Notes: generated by a model not told the origin, from the sequence alone. Positions 20,404 to 31,453 are shown, numbered from the stretch's first letter. The stretch is DNA of 64,000 nucleotides from Incurvaria masculella (GCA_946894095.1 OX335661.1:186001-250000); one strand, 5' to 3'. Numbers and translations are program-made.

Positions 20404-20720
20404 ATGTTTCAGCGGAAACATTTAAACTCGAATAAAAACGGAACTATTTATTTTCCAAAAAATACAGAGACGTATGGCGTCGTTGGTGCTGTACAAAAAT
20501 GTTCTGCGTGTCGAGTTGCGTGTTCGCTCGCTTGCTTTTCCCCCCCGCCGCTACGCCGCCCCGCACTGAAAACGGGTTTGTCTAGACGATGCGCGCATGC
20601 GCATATATCGCGCGCGGACACACGCTTTCTGTTGCTTCGACTCCACTCCTAGAAATATATAAAGAAATCAGTCGGATGTTTATGGCTAGCAGTTGTCGAC
20701 CTGAGATTTCGTGGAGAACA
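20404..20720 (-). repeat. Orphan LTR of a leftward LTR retrotransposon
   Basis: Begins TGTTTCAGCGG and plausibly ends GGAGAACA (TGTT...AACA), 317 bp. On the minus strand it carries a TATATA-type box near 20655 and an AATAAA signal near 20450, in the right order. The primer site follows directly. Internal sequence to the left (about 19870-20387) has no recognisable gag and no second LTR is present in the window, so most of the element is missing. The right limit is a best guess. Confidence 0.45.
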
Positions 20721-20993
20721 ACTTGCACAAAATTACTTGTTTAAAGCAAATGTTTGTTTAAAATTACTTAATTCTAGAGTCAAGAAAAGAAAAATGCCCG
20801 AAAAGCGTTTCAATAGTAAAAAATAAAATAAATAAAAAATATTTAAATAACCAATACATACTTATATATGTTAAGAAAAGGCTAGACTGATTCCTAAGGG
20901 GCCTGGTTTTGGGAATTTCCTTCAAACTATCCGATTAAATAAGTCTTTGACGATGAAGGACTTGTTTTAATTTAAGATTTACAAAATATACTT
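20721..20993. other. No gene seen
   Basis: AT-rich spacer between the orphan LTR and the DUF4806-like block C. Confidence 0.4.
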
Positions 20994-22691
20994 TTACTTG
21001 CGCTTTATTTGCTGCCTGCTATGTTTGATTGCGTTTTTTTGTATAAAGCAATCCGTATTATATGCAGTGCATGTGTCATCTCCTAATTTTGCAATTTCAA
21101 AGAACAAGTCTCTCACTTTGGTGTATGGAAGTTTTTCACAACCATTGATTCCTTTCCAGGTACACTTAGTAAGAAATTCATCGGTTACCAAGCGGCTTAT
21201 GAGGGAAAGGCCAAATTTTTGCATTTGGTTTTTTCCATTAGTACCATAAATGGAAGATAATTTTGTGATATGGAATATATATAATACATACATACATATA
21301 TAGATTACATACATTTAGTAACAAGAAAATAAAGTAAAAGAAAAACATAATTACGTATATTTGTATCTATGTAAAATCGATTGTAAAGCAAGGACACAAT
21401 AATTAAAGGAATAAAGCTGTTATAAGAACTACTTTATCAGTCGTATTCAGAGTGAACTGTCAAAATTTTATATGCGGATTATCACCGAATACAAAATGCG
21501 ATTTAGTACGGAGATTATCCGAGTGTTAAAGCTGCATGCCTACTCTGAATACTGCTGTATGAGATATTGCAAGGCTGATACGTACGCGCATAGCACGAAC
21601 AAGTAAATAATACAAGACAACTTAGGGTCGACAGCGCAAAAATAGCATTAAAACATAGTATATAGAACCACTGGGTTAGACAGACATTCATTACCGACGA
21701 AGGGACTGCTGAATTTTTTTTATTTAAGGGTCACATAGTAGGTGACGGAATTAGATAAAGCACTGCCCGCAAAAGGTTTACATGCTGGTTTGAATCCAGC
21801 CTTGCACTACACTAATGAAGTAGGAAGATATTTTTACAGCTTCCGTCCTTACATGTTCATTGAAAGAAGCATGCATGGCACGAAAAAGTAAATAATACAT
21901 AAATTACATATGTTTATTACCTACCAAGCCATTTCGAATTTTTGCATCCACCAGCTTAAACTCCAGGTTATCAATTTCTTGTTTAGTTTCCACAGGGACC
22001 TTGATAAGATTGTCATCTATTTCATTGAGTGCAGTGCGGCAAAGCAGTTCTGCACACGTCCTCATCATCATTTGACATCGTTTGCAATATTTGTTGAATT
22101 TGGTCAAGCTGTATCTTTATGATTCAAAATTTTCGATCGGTCTCTCTTTGTACTGAAAAATAAATAAAGTTTTTTTTAATGTGGTCAATACAGACTTATG
22201 TTTGTCATTAGACGCTTTTAGTTTCCTAGAAAATTAATTTCACAAAGGTAATTGATATTGCACTCCGGGTAGAGAAACTCAAGTGCCAGTGTAAAAATCT
22301 GAAAAAAGTATAGCATGATAGTTTAATTAACTAACAAGTTAGAATTTGGTCTCTCTGTTCATTGAGAACTTTATTCTCTTCAAAAAGTCGACTGTTTTCT
22401 TTAATTATATTTAAAATATCTTGTTCACCCAAAAACATTGGTGATTGTGGGCTAACAGTTGTTAGCAGTGATGGCACTATTGGCGGCGTCTTGTTTTCAG
22501 TTTCGATGCCCTCAGGTACTGGTAAAACTGTGGAATTATCCACATTGTGTTGTTCTGCCTGAACGATGCCTATTGCCATTTCCTCCTCGGCGTCGGCTCC
22601 GGGTGATTCCAAAAAATCTGAGCTTAAATCCAGCACCTCAACATATTTAACGGCAGGATGTTTCTTTGCATATTCCTTTTTTCGTACATAT
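20994..22691 (-). CDS. Possible three-exon gene, DUF4806-like C-terminus
   Basis: Three minus-strand coding blocks may form one gene. Block A, 22331-22691, follows an acceptor (ttattttcag) and encodes EYAKKHPAVKYVEVLDLSSD and an acidic stretch ending in a short coiled coil (IIKENSRLFEENKVLNEQRD). Block B, 21906-22109, follows gatacag and encodes VPVETKQEIDNLEFKLVDAK, then a donor-like GTAGGT. Block C, 20994-21250, encodes MQKFGLSLISRLVTDEFLTK and YTKVRDLFFEIAK before a stop. The B-C pattern resembles DUF4806, a domain expanded in insects with no known function. I found no AG acceptor before block C, so either an exon boundary is missed or the gene is decayed. It could also be a transposon-carried domain. 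Confidence 0.4.
21438..21557. mobile_element. 120-bp MITE-like inverted-repeat element
   Basis: Ends CAGTCGTATTCAGAGT and ACTCTGAATACTGCTG are near-perfect inverted repeats. An inner pair (GGATTATCACCG and CGGAGATTATCCG) extends the symmetry. No coding capacity. Superfamily not determined because no clear target duplication is visible. Confidence 0.55.
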
Positions 22692-22984
22692 CTGAAAATA
22701 ATTTTATTCCGAAGTCCCTTTCACTTCAAGGTAAGATAGAAAGAGACACTGAATTTTGAAAGAACGTGATTGCACCCACCGTCCATGTATATTGTAGCAA
22801 ATATTTTTAAAATCTGACTGTTTCTCAGGAGTTTAGTTAACTGATGGATTTGAAATTATTCCGTTATAGCCTCGGTTGGAAGTCTTCTAAAATAAACTTG
22901 CTTAACTTTTATGCAGCAGATATTCAATTCAATTATATATTTCCTTCGTAACCTCTTCTTGACTTTCTATGTTTTAACTTTCCG

Positions 22985-23190
22985 GGTTTAGTGGTTCGCC
23001 TTTTTCATCTGTTTTATTTTTTCCCATCCTTTGTTGTTTTTTCATCATCGTCGTCTTTTTCATTATTTCAACATTTCCTTCCTCTTCTTTTTCATCTGTT
23101 TTTTTAACACTTTAATTTTCTTTACCTTTACTTCTTTTTTCAATGCATTTAGCCTTAGTGCAGCAAGAATTTGAATATTTTTCAGTAAGG
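22985..23190 (-). pseudogene. Lysine-rich coding-like segment upstream of the DUF4806-like exons
   Basis: The minus strand reads as a Lys/Glu-rich polypeptide (SVKKTDEKEEEGNVEIMKKT) with one in-frame stop before it. It lies between two exon candidates of the same strand, so it may be a degenerated middle exon. Low-complexity AT-rich DNA gives such translations by chance, which keeps confidence low. Confidence 0.2.
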
Positions 23191-23271
23191 ATTTCATCGG
23201 TTAATATGTATGAATCCCTTATCCATTGATTCCATAGAATCGATATAATCAAAAATATCAGAGTTACTTAC

Positions 23272-23371
23272 TATGTTCGCTCATAATGTCGGATACACTA
23301 GTGATGCCGTCATGTGAAGGCTGCCTTTTTCGCTTCCGGTTGTATTTCATGCCTGATGGGCCGTCCAGAGG
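23272..23371 (-). CDS. Possible 100-nt exon upstream of the DUF4806-like gene
   Basis: The minus strand has a strong acceptor (tttgctgcag) at the right and a consensus donor (CATA|GTAAGT) at the left. One frame is fully open and encodes KYNRKRKRQPSHDGITSVSD. The phase it leaves does not match block A of the gene at its left, so a further exon would have to lie between them. Confidence 0.3.
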
Positions 23372-23514
23372 CTGCAGCAAATGTGATGTGTGTAGAATGG
23401 TTTAAATATATATTTTTTTATGAGAGATGTCAGAGGGAAATTTCAACGCTGTCCGTGACGACAGTTGTGACGTATGTTTTTTTTACAGTTTATACAGTCC
23501 ACTCCAAGTAAGCT

Positions 23515-23815
23515 ATAGTCCAACATTTACTCTGTCTAAACGGAATACAAATACCCCACTGTGAGGAAATGCGTTATCTGGGAATATACCTAAACAGACG
23601 CCTCACTTGGAGGAAGCATATTTTTACCAAGAGGAAAGCACTAAGTATGCAACTAAGAAAACTGTATTGGCTAATAGCTCGCAATTCAAAACTATCTATG
23701 GACAACAAACTTCTCATCTATAAGTGTGTACATAAACCTGTGTGGTCCTACGGGATAGAGTTGTTTGGAACTGCAGCTAATTCAAATATGGAAATACTCC
23801 AACAGTTCCAATCCA
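23515..23815 (+). mobile_element. Jockey-like RT C-terminal relic, left part
   Basis: Plus-strand translation gives LNGIQIPHCEEMRYLGIYLN, RLTWRKHIFTKRKAL and VWSYGIELFGTAANSNME, the conserved segment after the RT palm in insect Jockey elements. The frame is cut at FQSK by another retrotransposon and resumes at 25731. Confidence 0.7.
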
Positions 23816-25730
23816 AGAAAAATCTCAAAAACAAAAGTGCTTCTGGCTGGGATTGCATTAGCTCCAAACTAATTAAAAAGCTAAGAGATCAACTACTTGA
23901 ATCCATTACCCACATTGCCGAAATAAGCTTATCATCAGGTGTTTTTCCAAGTATTCTTAAGAAGGCTATTGTCATTCCAATTCATAAATCGGGAGAAAAA
24001 ACTGAACTGACTAATTATAGACCAATCTCTTTGCTTACTGCCCTATCAAAGATCTTAGAAATCGCGACTTAATGGATACCTGGAATACAACAATCTATTA
24101 CCTACTAACCAATTAGGGTTTAGAGAAAAAAAGTGCACTGAAGATGCCAAAGGCTATCTCTCTGACCATGTATCTGCTAACCTTGACAGAGGCAACCGCT
24201 GTATAGGAATATTTCTGGACCTGGCAAAGGCCTTTGATACTGTATCAATTCCAATACTCTTGAGAAAAATGGAGCATATGGGCATCAGAGGTCTTCCGCT
24301 AAAATGGTTCCACAGCTATCTATCTGAGCGGAAGCAAGTAGTTAAAATTGGAGACATTTGTAGTAATGAAGCTATAGCTAGCTATGGCGTCCCGCAGGGT
24401 AGTGTTTTGGGTCCTGTATTGTTTCTAATTTATATTAATGGTTTATGCAATCTTAAAATAAAAGGCTGTAAGATTGTAACTTTTGCGGATGATACAGCAC
24501 TAATTTTTAGTGGCCCTTCGTGGTCGGAAACATACCAGCTAGCTGAAGAAGGACTTCAAGAGATCAAAAAATGGCTTAACATCAACATGCTCACCTTGAA
24601 CGTTAAGAAAACCAACCATATGCTCTTCAGTATCAACCAAGCAGGTAAACCTCCTGTGCCACAAGCACTAAAAATGCATACATGTAAAATCCGTAACAAC
24701 TGTAACTGTCAAAATATAGAATTAGTTGGCGTGATAAAGTACCTGGGAATACTTTTAGATGATAGACTCTCATGGGAAGATCACTTAGATAGTTTGACTC
24801 GCAGAATGCGCAAGCTTATTTACGTTTTTAAGAGCATGCGAAATATTGCTGACAAAATTCTGCTGCGTACAATCTTTCTTGCTCTAGGTCAATCCTTAAT
24901 TTCTTACTGCGCAACTCTATGGGGTGGGGCTGCTAAATGTTTTCTAATGCCCGTTGAAAGGGCACATAGGGCATGCTTAAAAGTTTTATTCAAAAAACCG
25001 CCACAATTCTCTACCCATTCCCTATACCAAGAGTGTAAGATATTGACGGTACGACAAATTGCTATCAGTCGACTTATTCAATGGATTCACATGCAACCAG
25101 TCACTGCTAAATGCCCTGAAAAAAGAATTTACTCAACCAGATTTCAACATAAACTACAAATTCCTAAAACAAGAACTTCATTTGCTCAGCGTTTTCGAAA
25201 CTTCACCGCACCCTATCTCTATAACTTGGCTGATAAAAAAATACTAATTCATAAAAAACATCGACATTCCTTAAGAAAACATACATTTCAATGGCTTAAC
25301 GCAATGGACTATTCAAAGACGAAAGAACTTTTTATACTCACAGTGTAGTAACTAGATAAATACTCTATACCTTCTTTATGCTGTTTGCATATCCCCATTA
25401 ATTACCTACATGAAGGACCATTAATTACCTAACGAACGTTAAAATTTTAACCCATATTCGTGACAGCTCTCATATCGCTTCGCTCTATGGCTACGCTTGC
25501 CATCTGCGTCACAGTCTTCGGACTAGTGCAGAAGGCAAGATTCAAAACTGTTGTGAACAAATAGCCAAAGCTGTTTTAATTTTATAATACTTGTAATTAT
25601 AATAAATTATATATCAGTTAAAGTTTAGTATTACCTAATTATATTTAGAGTATTATATCATATGTGTATTAGATTATAAGACATTCATGTATTGGCTTAC
25701 TGAAATAAAAAACTTTGAAACTTTGAAGAT
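23816..25730 (+). mobile_element. CR1-like non-LTR retrotransposon, 5'-truncated, inserted in a Jockey relic
   Basis: Starts abruptly inside RT coding sequence (the usual 5' truncation) and ends with a short repeated tail (CTTTGAAA-type) near 25705-25730. Host Jockey sequence directly continues on both sides, with the shared bases AAG at the junctions. Confidence 0.75.
23822..25348 (+). pseudogene. CR1-like reverse transcriptase, one frameshift
   Basis: The frame contains SASGWDCISSKLIKKL, ELTNYRPISLLTALSKI (RT motif), a frameshift near 24065, IFLDLAKAFDTVSI, YGVPQGSVLGPVLFLIYING and the catalytic FADD (IVTFADDTALIF). The C-terminal region after YLGILLDDRLSWEDH runs to a stop at 25346-25348. 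The endonuclease is missing through 5' truncation. RT is otherwise near complete. Family placement (CR1/Jockey group) rests on motif style only. Confidence 0.75.
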
Positions 25731-26060
25731 GCTGCGTATGATCACAAACGCGCCGTGGTATATGAACAACTCTTAACTTTATCGCGACCTAAAGAACCAA
25801 CGGTTAAGGAGGAAATAAATAAATAAACTTAAATCCTATGCAAAACGCATACAGAAGCATCCCAACCAACTGGCCTGCAAATTAATGGATAAATGAACCC
25901 CCACCTTCTGCAGAATTAAAAGAATAGCTCCCCAAGACACAGAAACATATGGATTAGCCACTGGGCTAATAGCATGCAAGACCTAAAGACAACTCTTAAA
26001 CTCTGGCTAAATGCCTGCATAGGCAGATCGCCAGTATAAAAGGAGATTAAAAAAAATGCT
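25731..26060 (+). pseudogene. Jockey-like RT C-terminal relic, right part
   Basis: Resumes directly after the inserted CR1-like tail with MLRMITNAPWYMNNS, then LYRDLKEPTVKEEINK and YAKRIQKHPNQLACKLMD, RIKRIAPQD, all characteristic of the extreme C-terminus of Jockey RTs. Two stops and frameshifts are present. Confidence 0.65.
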
Positions 26061-26288
26061 TATTCGAGTGTAAAAACAGAAGGAGCCGCATTTTGGGTAC
26101 AATTTACACAAAACAAAAATCAGCGATGACTTTATCACTATATCTGTTCATACAGAATGAGTAACAACGTTTTTAATTTTGAGAATAAATAATTTTGATG
26201 TTGCATAATTTTGTTTGTATGATGAGCTGATCTCCAAAACGCTGTCTCCGGACGCCGTCGACTTTAAAAGCACGACAACGTCACACCT

Positions 26289-26436
26289 ATGTCCCCCGCA
26301 CCGGCCAGCGCAGCTGCCCTGGGGTTGCCCCGCACCTTCGCCTCCTGCGCTGCAACAGGTATCGACGAGCTGAAGTGGGAGGTCATCGAGCAGCGGGAGC
26401 ACAAACGCAAAGATGCAGCTTTATCGATCGATAACT
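26289..26436 (+). CDS. Exon-like GC-rich segment, unknown protein
   Basis: The stretch encodes GIDELKWEVIEQREHKRKDA after an acceptor-like ctgcaacag near 26360. Its base composition differs sharply from the AT-rich surroundings. It runs straight into a lepidopteran repeat at 26441. No family recognised. It could be a captured exon or a piece of an unrecognised transposon. Confidence 0.25.
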
Positions 26437-26440
26437 GTGT

Positions 26441-26766
26441 TTTTTTAGGGTTCCGTACCCAAAGGGTGAAAACGGAACCCTATTACTAAGCTTCCGATGT
26501 CCGTCCGTCCATCCGTCCGTCCGTCCGTCAGTCACAGGGCTGTATCTCATGAACCGTAATACGTAGGCAGCTGAAATTTTCACAGAGTGTGTATTTTTTC
26601 CGGTATATATAGGTAACATAGGTAAAATTAAAAAAAATTAAAAATTAAAGAATCACATTTTTTGTGTGGGACCCCCACACAAAAATGTGATTTTTTTGTG
26701 TTAAATCTTATACGATGGTACGGAACCCTTCGTGTGCGAGTCCGACTCGCACTTGGCCGGTTTTTT
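26441..26766 (+). repeat. Interspersed lepidopteran repeat, copy 1 (full length)
   Basis: Starts TTTTTTAGGGTTCCGTACCC and ends GCACTTGGCCGGTTTTTT. The internal GGGTTCCGTACC near the left and GGTACGGAACCC near the right are inverse complements. A hairpin GTGCGAGTCCGACTCGCAC precedes the end. Contains (CCGT)n. No protein. Other copies: 50975, 51721, 52663, 53939, 54552. Confidence 0.85.
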
Positions 26767-26772
26767 GTTTTG

Positions 26773-26932
26773 CTTTTCCAGCAAGAGGAAACGGGAAAGA
26801 TGACGTTTATCGGTCGGCATAGCTGTATCGTTCGTTTGTGTTCCCGCTGCTGGCCTTTCTCTTCTTCCAGAAATTACAAACCGGCACCTCGCGTTGTAGA
26901 CACTTACCCGTCGCTATCAATAAGAGAATAGG
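26773..26932 (+). CDS. Exon-like segment after a good acceptor, unknown
   Basis: Follows gcttttccag. The frame QEETGKMTFIGRHSCIVRLC then PAPRVVDTYPSLSIRE ends at a TAG near 26930. No domain recognised; weak evidence. Confidence 0.18.
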
Positions 26933-27150
26933 TCGCTCTTACTTTGAGTAGAAATGGAAGTTGCAACATAATCATTCGAGTATTAGAGAATAAAACAGAA
27001 GGAGCTATAAAGTTCTTATTTTAATAATACAGGATGTCTGGCAGCTAATGGTTATTCTTGAAATGTGTTGTGTAATGTTGGCAAAATATTATTTCTTTGA
27101 GAAAATTGTGTCCAAAACATTCATCTACAACTACATCTTCCCCCACCAGG

Positions 27151-27260
27151 ACGATCCGCTCATAGCCTCGTGGACAGCAACTGGACCATCTGAAAACGAT
27201 TTTTACCAGTCTGAATTAATAGGGGACATTGATCAGCGAAAGCAAGTGTGTGTTCAGTAA
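27151..27260 (+). CDS. Exon-like segment, unknown
   Basis: Preceded by a textbook acceptor (cttcccccaccag). Encodes DDPLIASWTATGPSENDFYQ and ELIGDIDQRKQ before a stop at 27258-27260. The next segment (27279-27464) continues in the same frame after two stops. Might be two pieces of a decayed gene. Confidence 0.3.
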
Positions 27261-27278
27261 AAATGAAGTGGAATTCTT

Positions 27279-27464
27279 GAGATACAAGGCTCGTCCCAAG
27301 ACATCCAGGCCTCTCAAGGCTCAGCGGAATTATTGAGTTTACGCAGCCAACTACTTTCAAGGCAGCGCGACGATTACTCGGACCACTCAACTTCTCCCGT
27401 CGAACTTGTAAACTGCATAACCTTCAATGTACAGCGTCTCCTACAAGCCATTTTAAGCTTATAA
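27279..27464 (+). CDS. Exon-like segment ending in a stop, unknown
   Basis: Encodes EIQGSSQDIQASQGSAELLS and RQRDDYSDHSTSPVELVNC, a well-formed protein-like composition, ending TAA at about 27462. Same frame as 27151-27260. No known domain. Confidence 0.28.
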   Translation, partial: EIQGSSQDIQASQGSAELLSLRSQLLSRQRDDYSDHSTSPVELVNCITFNVQRLLQAILSL

Positions 27465-27904
27465 CAATCAGTTTTGGGTCAATACACGATACATACTCTT
27501 TCGAATTGTTCTTGCGTTTAAATACCAATGAGACTTTCTTAGCAGTGATGATCTAAAAATCTAATATTTGCTATAATTTTGTTACAAAATCCCATCAACG
27601 AAAAGTGAACACCATTGTCACAGACAATTTATAATATTTTGACGTGACAACAGACTATTTTTTTTGGTATTTTTTTCCCTTAGGAAAGGCGAAAGCATTT
27701 AGCTATACTGCCTAGTCTTATTTTGTCATTTTCATTTTTCTTCTTGTGATTCTTGAAGTGTTTTCAAATGTTTTTCAAAATGAAAAACTTTTCCTTGACC
27801 TCTTTATTTTTTTATAAGTCTTCGATTGTATCTATGATAAATGTGTATATTGGGCTAAAGTTAACACTGTTGGTTAAACATTTCTGTATGTCAAGCGAAA
27901 CTTT

Positions 27905-28859
27905 TTAACGGCTTTTATATTCTTTGCTTAGCGCATTCAAAAAAGTTTCTCTCGCATCTTCGAAGGCAGGGCAGTCGAAGAAGATATGGTCTAAGGTTTG
28001 CTCCAAGTGTTGACAGTGTGGGCAGACGGCTGAATCGGCTAAATTTATTCTGAAGAGATTAGATTGAAAACGACAATGTCCAAAACGAAGTCGACATAAG
28101 ATTGTGTAAAATTTTCTGGATCTAGGAACTGTTTTGTTGAACCATGGGGGTTTACCAATTTTTTCATTGATCGCTGCATACCATCGTCCTTTATTCGAGT
28201 TAGACCATTGATTGTTCCATTCCTGTAATATTTGGGCTTTTAGGCGTGGGATATATTCAGTGTAGGTAATGGCAACATCGCGGATGCAGCTGCTGTCAAT
28301 ACACGCATCAGCTGTTGTTTTCGCTAAATAATCCACTAAATCGTTGTTTTTCAGGCCAAATTGGCTTCTGGTCCATAAGTAAGATACATTTATTCCGTTC
28401 ATCAATAAGGAGTGATGTTTTTCACGAATTCGGTGAATAATGAGGTGAGTATTAGCGTCAAATTGTGGGTTCTGCAGTGCACTTAATACGCTCATAGAGT
28501 CGCTAACTATGAGCCATTTCCGAGTCTGCGTTTGTGCTTCCATGTATTCTAGAGCTAGCAATATTGCATGAGCGTCTGCTGTATAGATTGAAGATAATGT
28601 AGGTATCCGAACAGCATATCCGCGTTTTGTTGATTCATCATACATTGCTGAGGAAACGCCAGAAGTTTTTGACTAGTACTTCTTCTTTGCGTTCTATTCT
28701 TTGGTCTATTGATATATCCATTTCGCTAAATTTACTTTCGTAACTTCCAGTATAACATGGAAAGCTTAGGTGAGCATGGATGGCATTGTCTTTCGTAAAC
28801 TGCAACGCTTCTGATAGAGAAGTAAGGATAAAGGGACAATGTTTGGGATTGGACGCCAT
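27905..28859 (-). pseudogene. ORF2 RNase H and C-terminal zinc motif of the I-like element
   Basis: After the RT deletion the sequence resumes with NPKHCPFIL at 28859. RNase H begins near 28690 but its first catalytic DGS block has been removed (compare YTDGSKT in the plus-strand copy). The remainder has AHAILLALEYMEAQ, VSDSMSVLSALQNP and NDLVDYLAKTTAD. A CCHC-like motif CPHCQHLEQTLDHIFFDC closes the protein at 27905. Confidence 0.75.
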
Positions 28860-28861
28860 CT

Positions 28862-29410
28862 ATTGGAGCCTACTGTAGTGGCTTGACCATCATTTAGGAG
28901 CACAAAATTGTTGTCATCTAATGTCTCAAGAATGTCTTTACCTCTTGCGTCTATGTTATTGCAGCCCCATAATGTGTGGTGAGCATTAAAGTCTCCAGCA
29001 AATAGCATTGGTTCCGGTATACTCTTAACTAGACTTTCAATTTTTTTTTACTAAAACTAGGTGTGCAGTTAGGAGGACTATAGACAACTCTTTGTTATCG
29101 TAATATAGTTTGATAGCAATGTTTTGTGTGGAGTTATCACTGATTGTGTTTAGTTTAGTATAATTAAGACTATTATGAATTAAGATAGCTACTCCATTGT
29201 GAGAGTTGCCGGAGTCCATTCTTTCTATATTATAACCTCTAAATTTGCAATGTTGAGTAGGTTTTAACCATGTTTCTGAGATAATAACAATGTGTATAAT
29301 TTTTTTATGTAAAAAATGTGTTAACATGTGATGATTGCAGAGTAGACTCTGCGCATTCCATTGTACTTTATTTAATGTAGTAATTTTAAGAGGGAATTTG
29401 TTTGTTATGG
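28862..29410 (-). pseudogene. ORF2 endonuclease of the I-like element, partial
   Basis: The apurinic-type endonuclease is recognisable from IVIISETWLKP, GYNIERMDSGNSHNGVAILI and FAGDFNAHHTLWGC, with a frameshift or small deletion near 29037. The sequence breaks at TVGSNRWRP, where the rest of the endonuclease and the RT should follow. This domain nicks target DNA. Confidence 0.7.
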
Positions 29411-29544
29411 CTCTGAACTGATTGTTGAAAAATTTTTTTTATGTTTTGTGTGGAGACTGAAATTTCCCCAGTTTTGTTTAATGTTTAATAAACTTTAATA
29501 ATCATTTGTAAAAGTATGTCCATTGCTTTTTCCGAGTTCATTAA

Positions 29545-30297
29545 ACTTTATTTATTTATTTATTTATTTATATATGTTTATTGCACTCAAAATTCGGGCA
29601 AAAGGTACAACTTAATGCCAGGGGCATTCTCTACCAGTCTACCTTTGGGTATCGTGAGCAGTAGTGCGAGTGGCAGTTATAGAGACAAATGAATTTACTA
29701 CAACAAATATTATACACAATATACCAACTACTTATATACATATAAATATAAATATACATTAATATAAATATATAAACACTTTATATAATATAGAAACAGA
29801 AAATAAAGTATGATACCTAACACTATCACAAAAATTAAGAAAAAAAAAAAACAAATGTATTGCCAATAGGAATAAAAATTAACTGAAAACTGGGGGGGGG
29901 GGGAAGTAAAGACGTAATTAGGAAAGAAAGAAAGCTTTAAGATTTTTTTGAACGCATGAATATAGGGCGAATTTCGTACTACAGGAGGTAGCTGATTCCA
30001 CTGCCTTGCAGCGTGTACCGTGAAGGAGTCGGAATAGGCAGAAGATGAGTGCGAGGGAATAGAAAGAACCAAGGAGTCGGTTGATCTAAGTGGGAGACCA
30101 TGTGAGCAGAGATATGTAAACCGATTCCTTAGGTATGAGGGAGCATTGGCGTCATTCAGAAAGGACATGAGAGTTCCTGCGATGACGGATGTCGAGCCAC
30201 TGAAGACGAGCACGAAATTCCGATACATGATCGTATTTACGTAGGCCAAAAATGTAACGGATACACAGGTTGAGAAGACGGTCAACGTAACGATTAG
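29545..30297 (-). mobile_element. 5'-truncated non-LTR tail inserted in ORF1
   Basis: Encodes the end of a non-LTR RT (RLLNLCIRYIFGLRKYDHVS, later DSFTVHAARQWNQLPPVVRN) with one frameshift, then a 3' UTR and an (AATA)n tail at 29545-29575. ORF1 coding of the host element resumes immediately left of the tail with LMNSEKAMDILLQMI. Confidence 0.75.
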
Positions 30298-30319
30298 TAA
30301 CGATTCGACTGATGTTTCA

Positions 30320-31343
30320 TTTTGAACGACTGAGTTCGCGTATCCCTTTGCAGTTGTATCATTTTTGTAAGTTCTATGGGATGGGTTGGGCAGGGCTGGA
30401 AAGGACTTCTCATTAAATAATTCGTTGTACTGTACTGTACGTGCCTTGCTTTTATTTTCTGCATTTTTTTTCTGTTTTATGGGGCATGACCCGGATATCG
30501 CAATGTGATTTCCTTTGCAGTTAAAGCATGTTGCGTTAGCAGTCTCAACTTTACAATTTTTGAAGTTATGTTCTTCTTCTCCACATATGGTACATCTTTC
30601 TTTGTTTTTACAATATTTTGCAATGTGACCAAACCGTGTGCATTGGAAACATTGTTTTACCGAAGGAACGTATGTAGAGACATTAAATCTGCACAAATTG
30701 AGGTCAATGTATTCTGGTAGTGTATTGGAAGCAAATGTGATGGAAATCGTTGTGGTAGGTTCCAATGTAAATTCGTTTTATGTGCGTATCTTTCTCATGA
30801 ATCGTCGGATTGAAATAATTTTCTTTGAACTGGTGATATTAGTGAAAATTTTGTGGTTTGATAAATTTTTCGGGACTGATGAGATTACCCCTGTGGTCTC
30901 TGTCGCACCGGCTGGAATAGATGCTTTCAGCCTAAACTGGTCTAAAAAGGTCTGGTTTCTAAGAGCAGCATTGGCCAATTCAGGTTTCTCGAAAATCACA
31001 CCGATCTTGAACCGGTTGAAGCGTTTAAACTGTTTTATTCCTTTGATGTATCGTTTAAATGCATTGGACAAATTCATGATGTCGCGATCACCAATTGGTT
31101 TTTCATCCGTACTTTCTATGAACACAATGTGCTCAAATGCTCCTGAATCTTCTGGGTATGCCCTTGTGTAATCCTGTACGTAGAAGGGTTTGTACTTATC
31201 TTGCTGTTGTTTGTGCTGTGGGGGATCACTGGAGGCCGTCTGCCCGGAGCTCCCGTTTCCCGCCATTTCGCTGTTTTCTCGCCCTCCGATGAGAAGGACT
31301 CCTCCGCTTCTTTGTTCTTCTTACGCTTTTTACGCGTCTTCAT
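30320..31343 (-). pseudogene. ORF1 (gag-like, CCHC) of the I-like element, first part
   Basis: Starts at MKTRKKRKKNKEAEESFSS (31343); a frameshift near 31265 leads into QDYTRAYPEDSGAFEHIVF. Three zinc knuckles follow: CFQCTRFGHIAKYC, CTICGEEEHNFKNC and CFNCKGNHIAISGSC. After LFNEKSFPALP the frame runs to SVVQNETSVES, where the inserted element begins. ORF1 proteins bind element RNA. About two thirds identity by eye to the plus-strand copy's ORF1. Confidence 0.75.
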
Positions 31344-31453
31344 CCTCGCCGCCACAACACCACCTCTTTAGTTTTAAACACTTGAAAATAAAATATTTTT
31401 AGCTTAGCGGAAAAAATATCGACCGCCCTTTTTCCCGCCCCGAAACCGAGTCC

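Larger units (their letters stand above)
27597..31453 (-). mobile_element. RNase H-bearing non-LTR retrotransposon (I-like), internally deleted
   Basis: Minus-strand order: ORF1 with zinc knuckles, ORF2 with endonuclease, then RNase H and a C-terminal zinc motif. Nearly all of the RT is missing. The same family occurs on the plus strand at 35.3-49.5 kb with RT retained, which shows what has been lost. A second non-LTR tail is inserted in ORF1 (29545-30297). The element's 3' end sits near 27597-27660 and its 5' start near 31453. Confidence 0.8.
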
